64,000 bases of DNA from Bacillus sp. B-jedd (GTDB lineage: Bacteria > Bacillota > Bacilli > Bacillales > Cytobacillaceae): NCBI RefSeq assembly GCF_000821085.1, contig NZ_CCXR01000001.1:496001-560000 (forward strand). Direction: 5' to 3'. This document shows positions 40,928 to 49,517 of the stretch, piece after piece; positions within the stretch are counted from its first letter, which is position 1; each line of letters opens with the position of its first letter. The translations under genes were made by a program, and so were the position numbers. The notes beneath the pieces were generated by a model, which did not search any database, was not told where the DNA came from, and worked only from the letters and a program-made list of their open reading frames with translations.

Positions 40928-42064
40928 ATGAAGATTGTGATTGCGCCTGATTCATTCAAAGGCTCTTTATCTGCCTTGGATGCAGCGAGAGCAATTGAAA
41001 AAGGCGTAAAAAAAGCTTGTCCGAAAGCCTCGACAGTTTTGGTGCCTTCAGCTGATGGAGGGGAGGGGACAGCGGAAAGCCTGATTGCAGCCACGGACGG
41101 GCGGATGGTTGAAGTGATTGTCAGCGGACCGCTGTTGAAGCCGGTCAAGGCGTCTTACGGAATACTCGGTGACAAGGCGACATGCGTGATTGAAATGGCT
41201 TGTGCATCCGGGTTGAACCTGATTGCCCCCAGTGAGAGAAACCCGATGGTGACGACTACTTATGGCACCGGCGAATTGATAAAAAGAGCACTTGATGACG
41301 GTTGCAGGAATTTCATTTTGGCCGTCGGGGGAAGTGCCACGAATGATGGCGGGGCTGGAATGCTGCAGGCATTGGGCATGAAGCTGCTGGATTCGGAAGG
41401 GAAGCCGGTCGGACCTGGAGGCGGTGAACTTTCGCGCATCCGGACGATTGATGACTGTGATTTTGATGAGAGGATCAAGGAAGCGTCGTTCCTGATTGCC
41501 TCGGATGTTCAAAATCCGTTCATCGGCCCTGATGGCGCCTCCCATGTATTTGGCCCGCAAAAAGGGGCGACGCCGGAAATGGTCGATGTTCTTGATCGGA
41601 ATTTGGCGCACTGGGCTGATTTGATCGAGCTGAAAACCGGAATTCGTCTGCATGAAAAATCAGGTGCTGGCGCGGCGGGCGGCATCGGTGGAGCCTTTCA
41701 GGCATTTTTCCCCGCCGAAACAAAGCGGGGAATCGATATTGTCATTGAATATACAGGGCTGCGAGAAAAGCTGGCCGGCGCTGACTGTGTCTTCACCGGT
41801 GAGGGACAGACAGACTTTCAGACGGCTTCGGGGAAAACGCCGATGGGTATCGCCCAGGAAGCTAAGAAGCTTAATATACCGGTATTTGTATTGGCTGGTT
41901 CAGTCGGAAGAGGAATTGACCAGTTGTATGAGCATGGCGTGTCAAGTGTCCATAGCATCCTCAACTCGCCAATGGGCCTGGATGAAGCAATGGAAAGAGG
42001 GGCCGAGCTTTTGGAATTTACCGCGCAGCAGGTTATGCGCACGTTTATGGCAACAAAGTTTTAA
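40928..42064 (+). CDS. glxK: Glycerate kinase
   Basis: Encodes 378 residues of the type I (GarK/GlxK) glycerate kinase family, which phosphorylates D-glycerate to a phosphoglycerate. The start KIVIAPDSFKGSLSALDAA is diagnostic, followed by VLVPSADGGEGTAESLIAAT, ILAVGGSATNDGGAGMLQAL and TGEGQTDFQTASGKTPMGIA. GAGGAGGGAAC precedes the ATG. It is in an operon with the GntP-type permease, facing cdaR, with an upstream cre site. Confidence 0.95.
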   Translation: MKIVIAPDSFKGSLSALDAARAIEKGVKKACPKASTVLVPSADGGEGTAESLIAATDGRMVEVIVSGPLLKPVKASYGILGDKATCVIEMACASGLNLIAPSERNPMVTTTYGTGELIKRALDDGCRNFILAVGGSATNDGGAGMLQALGMKLLDSEGKPVGPGGGELSRIRTIDDCDFDERIKEASFLIASDVQNPFIGPDGASHVFGPQKGATPEMVDVLDRNLAHWADLIELKTGIRLHEKSGAGAAGGIGGAFQAFFPAETKRGIDIVIEYTGLREKLAGADCVFTGEGQTDFQTASGKTPMGIAQEAKKLNIPVFVLAGSVGRGIDQLYEHGVSSVHSILNSPMGLDEAMERGAELLEFTAQQVMRTFMATKF

Positions 42065-42085
42065 TGAATAGATGGAGGGAATGCT

Positions 42086-43429
42086 ATGCTATTATTCTTT
42101 GTTTTATTAATTGGCGTTTTATTAGTTGTCATTGCTACCACTAAATTTAAAATCCATCCTTTCCTGTCACTGCTGCTGGGTACGTTCTTTGTCGGATTTG
42201 CATCAGGCATGCCCCTGGCAAAAATTGTTGAGAACGTCAATACCGGTTTCGGGGGTCTGATGGGAGGAATCGGGCTGGTCATTGTTTTCGGGACTATTAT
42301 TGGTACCATCCTTGAAAAATCGGGTGCCGCGTTTAGGATGGCGGAGGTTGTCCTGCGTGTAGTAGGTCCGAAACGTCCGCAGCTGTCGATGAGTCTGATT
42401 GGCTATATCGTATCGATTCCCGTTTTCTGTGATTCCGGTTTTGTCATTTTATCAAGCTTGAGAAAAGCACTTGCCAAGCGCGCGAAAGTCGCTGTGGCAT
42501 CCATGTCCGTTGCCCTTGCGACCGGCCTTTACGCGACCCATACACTTGTGCCGCCAACGCCGGGGCCGATTGCTGCGGCTGGGAATATCGGTGCGGGTGA
42601 CTTCCTTGGGACTGTCATTCTGATTGGGCTGATTGTTGCGATTCCAGCAACAGCCGCGGGTTATTTCTGGGCTGTCAGAGTAGCGAACAAAATTGAAGCT
42701 GAAGATGATGGTGAGGATTTGAATTACGATGACATCGTCAAGTCATTTGGGCGGATGCCTTCTACTTTCCTGTCCTTTTTGCCAATTGTCCTGCCGATTG
42801 TCCTGATCGGTATCGGGTCGGTTGTTACGTTTCAAAAAATGACTGGCGGCCTAGCGAATTTCCTCATATTCCTTGGCTCACCACTCGTTGCGTTGCTAGC
42901 TGGCGTCATCGCCGCTTTTGCCCTTCTGCCAAAATACAATGAAGAGACAATGACGAAGTGGGTGGGGCAGGGCCTGGTTGAAGCTGCGCCAATCCTTCTT
43001 ATTACCGGCGCTGGAGGCGCTTTTGGCAACGTTATTAAAAACACCGGGATCGCTGAAGCCATTCAAGGCTGGTCCATTGGTGACACATTTACCGGTGCAT
43101 TGTTCCTGCTGATTCCGTTCTTTATCGCCGCCGCTTTAAAAACGGCACAGGGATCTTCAACAGCAGCATTGGTAATCACCTCATCACTCATTGCGCCAAT
43201 GCTCCCGGCACTCGGCATCGAAGGCGCGGTACCTTTGGCGTTAGTCGTGATGGCAATCGGCGCAGGTGCAATGACCGTCAGCCATGTAAACGACAGCTTC
43301 TTCTGGGTCGTCACCCAGTTCACAGGCATGAAAGTAACCGATGCCTATAAAGCCCAAACAGCAGCAACCTTGCTACAGGGACTTGTCACCATCGTAACAT
43401 CCATGCTCCTTTGGGCCATTCTCGTTTAA
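42086..43429 (+). CDS. GntP-family permease, probable glycerate importer
   Basis: Encodes 447 residues with about 12-14 membrane helices of the gluconate:H+ symporter (GntP) family. Typical stretches are GGIGLVIVFGTIIGTILEKS, IPVFCDSGFVILSSLRKALA, ATHTLVPPTPGPIAAAGNIG and HVNDSFFWVVTQFTGM. Gene order after glycerate kinase and the CdaR regulator points to glycerate as the substrate; gluconate remains possible. It starts 22 bases after the kinase stop with GGAGGGAA upstream. Confidence 0.92.
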   Translation: MLLFFVLLIGVLLVVIATTKFKIHPFLSLLLGTFFVGFASGMPLAKIVENVNTGFGGLMGGIGLVIVFGTIIGTILEKSGAAFRMAEVVLRVVGPKRPQLSMSLIGYIVSIPVFCDSGFVILSSLRKALAKRAKVAVASMSVALATGLYATHTLVPPTPGPIAAAGNIGAGDFLGTVILIGLIVAIPATAAGYFWAVRVANKIEAEDDGEDLNYDDIVKSFGRMPSTFLSFLPIVLPIVLIGIGSVVTFQKMTGGLANFLIFLGSPLVALLAGVIAAFALLPKYNEETMTKWVGQGLVEAAPILLITGAGGAFGNVIKNTGIAEAIQGWSIGDTFTGALFLLIPFFIAAALKTAQGSSTAALVITSSLIAPMLPALGIEGAVPLALVVMAIGAGAMTVSHVNDSFFWVVTQFTGMKVTDAYKAQTAATLLQGLVTIVTSMLLWAILV

Positions 43430-43471
43430 TGAAGGCCGCCCAGGGGAAAGCGTGTCCCTGGAAAAGGATAT

Positions 43472-43512
43472 AAAAAGGCTTGCAGCCGATGTTCGGGACT
43501 GCAAGCCTTTTT
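43472..43512. terminator. Bidirectional terminator after gntP
   Basis: AAAAAGGCTTGCAG (43472-43485) and CTGCAAGCCTTTTT (43499-43512) pair perfectly. It also serves the convergent methyltransferase gene ending at 43537. Confidence 0.9.
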
Positions 43513-43536
43513 CGTTTTGAATACGGATGTGAAGAT

Positions 43537-44265
43537 CTATTTTGAACAGGTGAAAATCCTGTAATCCAATATTCCCTGGTACTTCGTCATGATGAGGAAA
43601 TGCTGGTTCATGACTGCGAACAGTTTGGGCTCGATATGCTGTGAGTAATGGAATTCCGTCGTGGCATTGTTTTGGAGAGTCGGCTGGGCTTGCGTGCGGA
43701 TTTTAATGTTTTTGAATCCAGCCTGTTCCAATAGTCCGACCCAATCTGCCTCCAGTGGCAGAGAATCGAACCCATAAAACTTCTTTATTTCGTCCTCCAT
43801 CACGTTACCGGGTTTTTGGTTAATGGTGAGTTCGTTTCCGATAAATCTTCCTCCTGTTTTCAGCAGACGGAATATTTCATTGATCGCCTTTGGTTTATTG
43901 ACAAAAGCTAGGACAGATTCGGAAAGAATGATATCGAACGATTCGCTTTTCAGAGGAAGATTTTCAATTGAGCCTTGGATGATTTCGACCGGCAACTTGT
44001 GTGTGGCCATTCTCTGCTTTGCCTTTTCAACCATAATGGGGTTAATGTCTACGCCTGTAACAATGGCCCCATACGTGGAAGCGAGATACGCCGCTGTTTG
44101 CCCGGTTCCGCAGCCCGCATCCAAAATCCGTGATTCCGCATTAATCTGCTCCATCATCAGAATTTCCTTCGTCAGGCTAATCCCGCCCGGATGAGCCCCA
44201 CCAACCCCAAACTTGGACAAAAAATCTAAATAAATCGAATCCCGAATCGGAACCACCTTCTCCAT
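43537..44265 (-). CDS. Class I SAM-dependent methyltransferase
   Basis: Encodes 242 residues. The SAM-binding motif is ILDAGCGTGQTAAYLAS, followed by VTGVDINPIMVEKA (acidic residue for the SAM ribose), GSIENLPLKSESFDIILSES and a post-motif LKTGGRFIGNE. It resembles UbiE/Methyltransf_11-type small-molecule enzymes; the substrate is unknown. Single-gene unit. Confidence 0.87.
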   Translation of the reverse strand: MEKVVPIRDSIYLDFLSKFGVGGAHPGGISLTKEILMMEQINAESRILDAGCGTGQTAAYLASTYGAIVTGVDINPIMVEKAKQRMATHKLPVEIIQGSIENLPLKSESFDIILSESVLAFVNKPKAINEIFRLLKTGGRFIGNELTINQKPGNVMEDEIKKFYGFDSLPLEADWVGLLEQAGFKNIKIRTQAQPTLQNNATTEFHYSQHIEPKLFAVMNQHFLIMTKYQGILDYRIFTCSK

Positions 44266-44315
44266 TCAACTTATACGCATCATATGTAAAGAATAGAAGA
44301 GGGGTTCCAAGATGA

Positions 44316-44382
44316 GGGGAGGGGACCGTTCCGTTGCTTCCTTCTGGACTGAAAAGAAACACTTGAACCGTCCCCCTGCTTC
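44316..44382. repeat. GGGGACGG palindromic element, copy 11
   Basis: GGGGAGGGGACCGTTCCG and TTGAACCGTCCCCC frame TTCCTTCTGGACTGAAAAGAA. It starts 50 bases upstream of the methyltransferase start and ends 12 bases from the stop of the next minus-strand gene (44395). Confidence 0.8.
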
Positions 44383-44394
44383 CTTTGTCAGGGT

Positions 44395-45006
44395 CTATTG
44401 TTTGGCTGCCCCGCTGAATAGGGCTTTTACGGATGCCAGAAAAGAGGGCTTTTCTTGGACTGATTTTTCCTTGATCCTTATAATGGTCCAAATATTTTTT
44501 TCTTCATTTGCGTCAGTGACCAGTTCGATGCCGAAGTTCTGGCAAAAAGCATGCATATCTTCATAATCATAAAAATAGTTTTCCGGATCATCGATCGGCG
44601 CTTCAAACGGAAAGGGTGCTCCCGCGCATTCCAGGCCGTTCGTATCTTCACCGCAATTGAAGCTCCGTACAATCTTTCCATCCTGATGGACACTCAAATG
44701 ATACGTATCCACTGTGCTTTGTCCCATCGCTTGAATCGCGGTCACGTTAAAAACTTGGGATAGCTCATTTGCCAGCGACACTTGCTTTTCAAAAGAATTA
44801 TGGCGGATGGTTACCCAGTTTTCATAAAGGCTTGCGACAGCAAAACAGGAAGGCTCCTCCTTCTGAAAAAAATCAATATCCTCTAGCTGGTCCGTTACGA
44901 TTTCGGGATTTTCTCTATAAATTTTGCTTAATCTATAAGCCAAAACCTTAATAACATCACTCACTTTATCAGTTTGCAAATGAATCTCATAAATATTAAT
45001 CGACAT
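44395..45006 (-). CDS. Hypothetical protein
   Basis: Encodes 203 residues, acidic, no signal peptide or membrane segment, family not recognised. Features are a basic start (MSINIYEIHLQTDKVSDVIK), a central region VDTYHLSVHQDGKIVRSFNC and an aromatic-rich acidic stretch (DDPENYFYDYEDMHAF). ATG 45006 with GGAGGTG just upstream is used; the frame stays open 38 codons further without a site. Monocistronic. Confidence 0.72.
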   Translation of the reverse strand: MSINIYEIHLQTDKVSDVIKVLAYRLSKIYRENPEIVTDQLEDIDFFQKEEPSCFAVASLYENWVTIRHNSFEKQVSLANELSQVFNVTAIQAMGQSTVDTYHLSVHQDGKIVRSFNCGEDTNGLECAGAPFPFEAPIDDPENYFYDYEDMHAFCQNFGIELVTDANEEKNIWTIIRIKEKSVQEKPSFLASVKALFSGAAKQ

Positions 45007-45093
45007 GGAGCACCTCCAAGAATAAACTACAAAACTATTCTTCAACAACTGCAGCCGAAAATCCTCTATTTCGGGTACTGGGGCATGAATAAG

Positions 45094-45150
45094 GCAGGAC
45101 TGCTGCTTCCTTCGGGACATGAAAGAAGCGCAGGAACCGTCCCTTGTTTC
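45094..45150. repeat. GGGGACGG-type palindrome, copy 12
   Basis: GGCAGGACTGCTGCTTCC and GCGCAGGAACCGTCCC frame TTCGGGACATGAAAGAA. The left outer arm is decayed. Confidence 0.75.
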
Positions 45151-45230
45151 ATTGTTGGAAAAAATTGAATCTTATGTTAATACTATTCGTATGTTAGAAA
45201 ACTGGTATTTTTATGGGGGGAGGGTTCGGG

Positions 45231-46136
45231 ATGTCTAAATTCTTGAGGGCGCTGGCATATCTGGTGATGGGTTTTGCCTATTTTATGGGGATAATTGCAT
45301 TCGATGAATGGATTGGCGACCCGTATGGAGACTTTTGGTCAGCCTATTTAATTTTTGGTTTGGGCATTTTCCTTGTCAGCCTGGTTATTTTGAAAGGCAA
45401 GGAAGTCTTTTCCTCATTTATTTATAAAAGCCGTTATTTACGAACCTACTTAGTGATTACGATAGGGGCACCGCTTTCTTACGCTGTATTTGATTGGTGG
45501 AGGCTCGGGAAATACAGAAATTTGGCTGATTTAAGGGATGTGTGGATGTTTCCCGGTTCCTTCGGGTGGCTAGATTACTTAATCTGCTGCCTCGGTGCAG
45601 CGTTTTTCTTAACGGCTGGCGCTTTAATTATTCAGGGGGTCAAAACGCTTGGTAAAAACGCCGTTTCCATCTGTGTTTTTTCATTGTTAGTGGGCTGCTT
45701 GTTAGTTTATGTAACAAAAGATGACTACGAAGCGATTCGAACGGATGGGATAGTTACTCAAAAACTTGGCAAAAAAGAAGAAATTGGCTGGACAGAAGTG
45801 CGGCATGTCGATATACTGGGCTACCTTTCAGAGGACGGCACTTCTAGAAACAGCAGCCGCAGCTTTAAATGGGATTTTGTCTTTTACCTTAAGGATGGAT
45901 CGGAGAAACGAATCGGCCCCTTCCTGCTTTCAAACACGCATGTAAATGGGTCACTGGACATTAAAAATGTAATCATGGATAAAAAAATCCCGATGGCAAC
46001 AAGTGAAATCACAAAAAAACAGTGGGGTTTCATCAAAGTTGACATGGAGTATACAGACGTAAACCGCGACGACTTCTACAAAGTATTCCAATATGACCCC
46101 GAAACAAATGACTACTATAGCATCCCATATGAATGA
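45231..46136 (+). CDS. Hypothetical membrane protein
   Basis: Encodes 301 residues. Four to five membrane helices lie in the first ~165 residues (around 8-28, 38-58, 75-92, 110-132 and 145-160); the rest is a soluble domain whose DYEAIRTDGIVTQKLGKKEE resembles a PH-like beta domain seen in some Firmicute membrane proteins. Family not recognised. ATG 45231 has GGGGGGAGGG about seven bases upstream. A palindromic element follows its stop by five bases. Confidence 0.7.
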   Translation: MSKFLRALAYLVMGFAYFMGIIAFDEWIGDPYGDFWSAYLIFGLGIFLVSLVILKGKEVFSSFIYKSRYLRTYLVITIGAPLSYAVFDWWRLGKYRNLADLRDVWMFPGSFGWLDYLICCLGAAFFLTAGALIIQGVKTLGKNAVSICVFSLLVGCLLVYVTKDDYEAIRTDGIVTQKLGKKEEIGWTEVRHVDILGYLSEDGTSRNSSRSFKWDFVFYLKDGSEKRIGPFLLSNTHVNGSLDIKNVIMDKKIPMATSEITKKQWGFIKVDMEYTDVNRDDFYKVFQYDPETNDYYSIPYE

Positions 46137-46140
46137 GACA

Positions 46141-46198
46141 GGGGACGGCTCTGCTGTTTCATCCGATAGGTGAATGAAGCGCAAAGCCGTCCCTGCTC
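46141..46198. repeat. GGGGACGG palindromic element, copy 13
   Basis: GGGGACGGCTCTGC and GCAAAGCCGTCCC frame TTTCATCCGATAGGTGAATGA. The changed outer-arm bases (CGGCT opposite AGCCG) compensate each other, so the hairpin is kept despite sequence change. Confidence 0.85.
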
Positions 46199-46228
46199 TA
46201 GTTGTTAAAAAGTCCTCAACTGTTCTGG

Positions 46229-47023
46229 TTATTTGCCGATGAATTCCTGGGTCCAGTAGTTGCCATGGGCGATGTGTCCGACTCCAATGTGAGTGTAGTT
46301 CGGGTTAAGGATGTTTTGGCGATGGCCTTCGCTGTTCATCCAGGCGGTGACAACCTCCTGCGGGGTGCGCTGTCCCATGGCGATGTTTTCCCCGGCGTAA
46401 GTGTAAGTGATGCCGTATTTTTTCATCATCTCGAATGGCGATCCGTAAGTCGGGCTGTTATGGTCAAAGTAGCCGTTCGCGGACATATCGCGTGATTTCT
46501 CGCGCGCCATTTTGCTGAGAGTTGTATCGATTTTAAGGGCGGGCAAACCAGCTTTTGCTCGTTCCGCGTTCGTCAAGCTGACGACTTGCTGCTCATATGC
46601 GCTCAGTGTGCCGGCAGTTTGATCTCCTTGTGCCGGCTGCTTGGCTGGAGCAGGAGATGGAGCAGGGGCTGCAGGCTTTTGTTTTTCAGTTTGAGACGGA
46701 GCAGGGTTTGCGGAAGGAGCCGGTGCCTTGGAAGCTGACGGGGTTACAGGCTGTTTTGAATTGGGTGCTCCTTGGCTTTCCGGTGCTTGTCCAGGTTGGT
46801 CCATTGGGACGACTTTCAAATATCCCTGCAGTCCGAGACGCTGAAGGGTGTCCTCAATGATTCTATTAATTTCGTCAAAATTTATATTTTGGCTATGGTA
46901 AACATAAACTCGCTCCTGGACAGGCTGATTGTTTGAAGCCGCCTCTGTTTTATCCGGCGTTTGTCCAGTCATCCATAAAGCGGAAGCCACTGCAAAGGCC
47001 AGAAGTGCTTTTTTCTTTTTCAA
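46229..47023 (-). CDS. Secreted CAP/SCP-domain protein (YkwD-like)
   Basis: Encodes 264 residues: a signal peptide (cleavage near KTEAA-SN, residues 28-30), a short N-terminal region, a Pro/Ala/Ser/Gln-rich linker (about 77-138) and a C-terminal CAP domain (140-264). CAP hallmarks are LTNAERAKAGLPALKID, MAREKSRDMSANGYFDHNSP, GENIAMGQRTPQEVVTAWMN and SEGHRQNILNPNYTHIGVG. Bacterial CAP proteins of this type are extracellular and often spore- or cell-wall-linked (YkwD, SafA-associated YabG targets); exact activity is unknown. Length and layout are usual. Confidence 0.9.
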   Translation of the reverse strand: MKKKKALLAFAVASALWMTGQTPDKTEAASNNQPVQERVYVYHSQNINFDEINRIIEDTLQRLGLQGYLKVVPMDQPGQAPESQGAPNSKQPVTPSASKAPAPSANPAPSQTEKQKPAAPAPSPAPAKQPAQGDQTAGTLSAYEQQVVSLTNAERAKAGLPALKIDTTLSKMAREKSRDMSANGYFDHNSPTYGSPFEMMKKYGITYTYAGENIAMGQRTPQEVVTAWMNSEGHRQNILNPNYTHIGVGHIAHGNYWTQEFIGK

Positions 47024-47590
47024 AATCGTTTCCTCCCTTTATTTAAAATTGATGCGAAGTCTTATTCCGTTTGCGTTTTTATCGTAACATGCGATTTTTG
47101 TCATATTTTTGGATAATTCTGTTACTCAGTGGAGGGAATGGTTTTAGAGGGTAAGATGATGGGAGGAGAAGTCTGTCGGAAAAGGGTTTTTAAAAAGTTA
47201 AGGAAGCTTTTGGAAGTAACGCGTTTTTCTCAAAGTCTAGTACTGCTGGCAAAAATTGCATTGAAAAAGCGGTTGACAGCTAGTTAAACTGCCTGATTAT
47301 ATTACAATTTCTTTAGAAATATGTAACAACAAAAAGGCCGATCCGAAAAGAGTTTGGAAGGCTTGGAGTGTCTGCTGTTCAATGGCGCCCCAATCCCGGT
47401 CTCAAACCCTTCGCCAACCCTTACTGGCAAAATGAAAGAATAAGAGCGACAGGAGCTAATATCTTTCTAATTAGCGTGTTATACATAATGAAGCAACGGA
47501 ACAGTTCCCCTGCCCCACTTTTTATTTCAACTTCTATTTTAATGGTGTAAACTTTAGAATGTGGTTATTGTTAGAAGGGGGATTTGGCAA
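47024..47590. other. 567-bp gap with possible promoter and a partial palindrome
   Basis: TTGACA at 47273-47278 followed after 17-19 bases by ATTATA/TATATT may be a plus-strand promoter for the LrgAB operon, with a 290-base leader. A half copy of the palindromic family (GAAGCAACGGAACAGTTCCC) lies near 47490-47517. No other gene is seen. Confidence 0.45.
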
Positions 47591-47986
47591 TTGGTTTATA
47601 TTAAACAATCATTGCTTTTTTCTGCCCAATTACTTAGTATTTGGGCTATTTATATGGTGTCTGTTTATACGACAAAGACTTTCGGATTGCCGATACCGGC
47701 GAGTGTGCTCGGAATGGTGATTTTATTTTTGCTCCTTGCGAGCGGCATTGTAAAGGTGCGTTATATAGAAATGGCTGCTTCCTTCTTGAACAGGCATCTG
47801 GGCTTCTTTTTTGTCCCAATCGCAGTAGGGCTGATGGATTTTGGCGGATTAATGAAAACGAGCGGCATTCAAATTTTTATTATGATAGCCGGAAGTACTG
47901 CCGTGGGGCTGCTGTTGACTGGCAGCCTGACGCAAATTTTGGCAAAAGGGGAACGGAAACAGCATGAGCGGTCTGACACTTTTTAG
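47591..47986 (+). CDS. LrgA/CidA-family membrane protein
   Basis: Encodes 131 residues with four membrane helices of the CidA/LrgA family, small holin-like proteins that with LrgB/CidB affect autolysis or export/import small acids such as pyruvate. LPIPASVLGMVILFLLLASG and FFVPIAVGLMDFGGLM are typical. TTG 47591 is used because GGGGG (47577-47581) lies nine bases upstream; GTG 47561 is unlikely. It overlaps lrgB by 23 bases. No LytST or LysR-type regulator gene is adjacent. Confidence 0.88.
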   Translation: MVYIKQSLLFSAQLLSIWAIYMVSVYTTKTFGLPIPASVLGMVILFLLLASGIVKVRYIEMAASFLNRHLGFFFVPIAVGLMDFGGLMKTSGIQIFIMIAGSTAVGLLLTGSLTQILAKGERKQHERSDTF

Positions 47987-48644
47987 TTTTTTCCTCACCC
48001 TGGGCGTCTATATCGGCGCAGTTAATCTCTCCAGGCGGATCAGTTCACCATTTACAACGCCTGTCCTTATTGCCACTGTCGTCATCATTTTCATTTTCTC
48101 AAAAATGGACATTGCATACAGTGACTACACTCCAGCAAAGGAATTGATGACCTTTTTGTTAGGCCCTGCAACCGTGGCGCTTGCATTGCCATTATACAAA
48201 AATAGAAAAATCCTAATGGAAAAGTTTAAAGCGGCGATGCTTGGACTATGCGTTGGCACGATAGCAACTATTTGCTCGGCAGTATGGCTGGCAAAATTAT
48301 TGGGCCTTTCGGAAAGTATCCAGGCTGCCTCGGCGGTTAAGGCAGTCACAACCCCAGTCGCAATAGAAGCGGCCAACATCATCGGTGGGAACCCCGCCAT
48401 TGCAGTCGCCTTCGTCATGGGGGCAGGTATCATCGGTGCCGTATTTGGCCCAATTATCCTCACCATATCCAAAATTAATGACCCATTCGCACGCGGCCTT
48501 GGAATCGGCACGGTCGCCCACGGCATCGGAACAAGCCAAATCATGAAAGAAGGCTCCCTTCAAGGAGCAGCCTCCAGCGTCGCAATGGGAATAGCCGCTA
48601 TTATCACATCCATTCTACTCCCGTGGATTTACCCGTTATTATAG
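47964..48644 (+). CDS. lrgB: LrgB/CidB-family membrane protein
   Basis: Encodes 226 residues with about six to seven membrane helices. Family hallmarks are LLGPATVALALPLYKNR, SAVKAVTTPVAIEAANIIGG and GLGIGTVAHGIGTSQIMKEG. It is translated from inside the end of the LrgA-like gene and forms with it the two-part system proposed to modulate murein hydrolase activity or pyruvate transport. Length is normal. A palindromic element begins three bases after the stop. Confidence 0.92.
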   Translation: MSGLTLFSFFLTLGVYIGAVNLSRRISSPFTTPVLIATVVIIFIFSKMDIAYSDYTPAKELMTFLLGPATVALALPLYKNRKILMEKFKAAMLGLCVGTIATICSAVWLAKLLGLSESIQAASAVKAVTTPVAIEAANIIGGNPAIAVAFVMGAGIIGAVFGPIILTISKINDPFARGLGIGTVAHGIGTSQIMKEGSLQGAASSVAMGIAAIITSILLPWIYPLL

Positions 48645-48646
48645 TG

Positions 48647-48710
48647 GGCAGGGGACGGATCTGCTTCTTCATTCGACACCTGAATGAAGTGCTTGAACCG
48701 TCCCCTGCTT
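48647..48710. repeat. GGGGACGG palindromic element, copy 15
   Basis: GCAGGGGACGGATCTGC and TTGAACCGTCCCCTGC frame TTCTTCATTCGACACC and TGAATGAAG. It starts three bases after the lrgB stop. Confidence 0.88.
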
Positions 48711-48810
48711 TCTTTTTCAAAAAATAGGAGTAAACTATAACAATGATGAGAATAGAAAAGGAAGACAAAATAGCAAAAGTGATAAATGAAAAGGAAGGGC
48801 TGACAGCCAA

Positions 48811-49446
48811 TTGAATACGCATGTTTTTTCAAAAGGGGAGGAAATCGCCAATGCCATTATTCATGGGATTGGTGTCCTGCTCAGTATTGCGGCTTTAACA
48901 ATTTTAATCGTTTTTTCGGTGTTATATGGGACGGCCTGGCATGTTGTCGGGTTTACGATATTCGGCGTGACGATGGTCCTTTTGTATACGTCGTCGACCC
49001 TTCTCCACAGTTTCCCGCCCGGACGGGCAAAGGATATTTTTGAAATATTCGACCATTCCTCTATTTACTTTTTCATTGCGGGAACGTATACCCCGTATTT
49101 ATTCGTCGCCGTCAAAGGGGCATTGGCTTGGACGCTTTTTGGGATTGTATGGGGACTTGCGATAGGCGGAACCGTCTTTAAATCGTTCTTTGCCAAAAGA
49201 TTTGTCGTCTTTTCCACTGTCCTCTATGTCCTGATGGGCTGGCTGATCGTATTTGCATGGGGCCCTCTTTCAGCCAACCTCACAGATGCTGGAATGAAAC
49301 TCCTAATCGCAGGAGGACTTCTCTACACCATCGGTGCAGTTTTCTATGTATGGAGAGCCTTCGCGTATCACCATGCCCTTTGGCATATTTTCGTCCTCGC
49401 AGGCAGCACCCTCCACTTCTTCGCCGTATTGACTCTGTTGCCGTGA
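48811..49446 (+). CDS. Hemolysin III / PAQR-family membrane protein
   Basis: Encodes 211 residues with seven membrane helices. The hallmarks are EEIANAIIHGIGVLLSIAAL, the metal-site pattern SSTLLHS...FDHSSIYFFIAGTYTP, and C-terminal HHALWHIFVLAGSTLHF with two zinc-binding histidines. PAQR enzymes are membrane hydrolases; bacterial members are called hemolysin III or YqfA/YplQ and influence membrane fluidity. TTG 48811 gives the usual MNTHVFSKGEE start; GGAAGGG lies rather far upstream. A palindromic element follows three bases after the stop. Confidence 0.9.
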   Translation: MNTHVFSKGEEIANAIIHGIGVLLSIAALTILIVFSVLYGTAWHVVGFTIFGVTMVLLYTSSTLLHSFPPGRAKDIFEIFDHSSIYFFIAGTYTPYLFVAVKGALAWTLFGIVWGLAIGGTVFKSFFAKRFVVFSTVLYVLMGWLIVFAWGPLSANLTDAGMKLLIAGGLLYTIGAVFYVWRAFAYHHALWHIFVLAGSTLHFFAVLTLLP

Positions 49447-49448
49447 AT

Positions 49449-49516
49449 GGGGCAGGGGACAGTTCTGCTGCTTCATTTGATATCCGAGCGAATCGCTGGA
49501 ACTGTCCCCCTGCTTC
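49449..49516. repeat. GGGGACGG palindromic element, copy 16
   Basis: GGGGCAGGGGACAGTTCTGC and GCTGGAACTGTCCCCC frame TTCATTTGATATCCGAGCGAA. It fits exactly between two convergent stop codons (49446 and 49518). The outer-arm change G-to-A is matched by C-to-T on the other arm, which keeps pairing. Confidence 0.9.
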
Positions 49517-49517
49517 T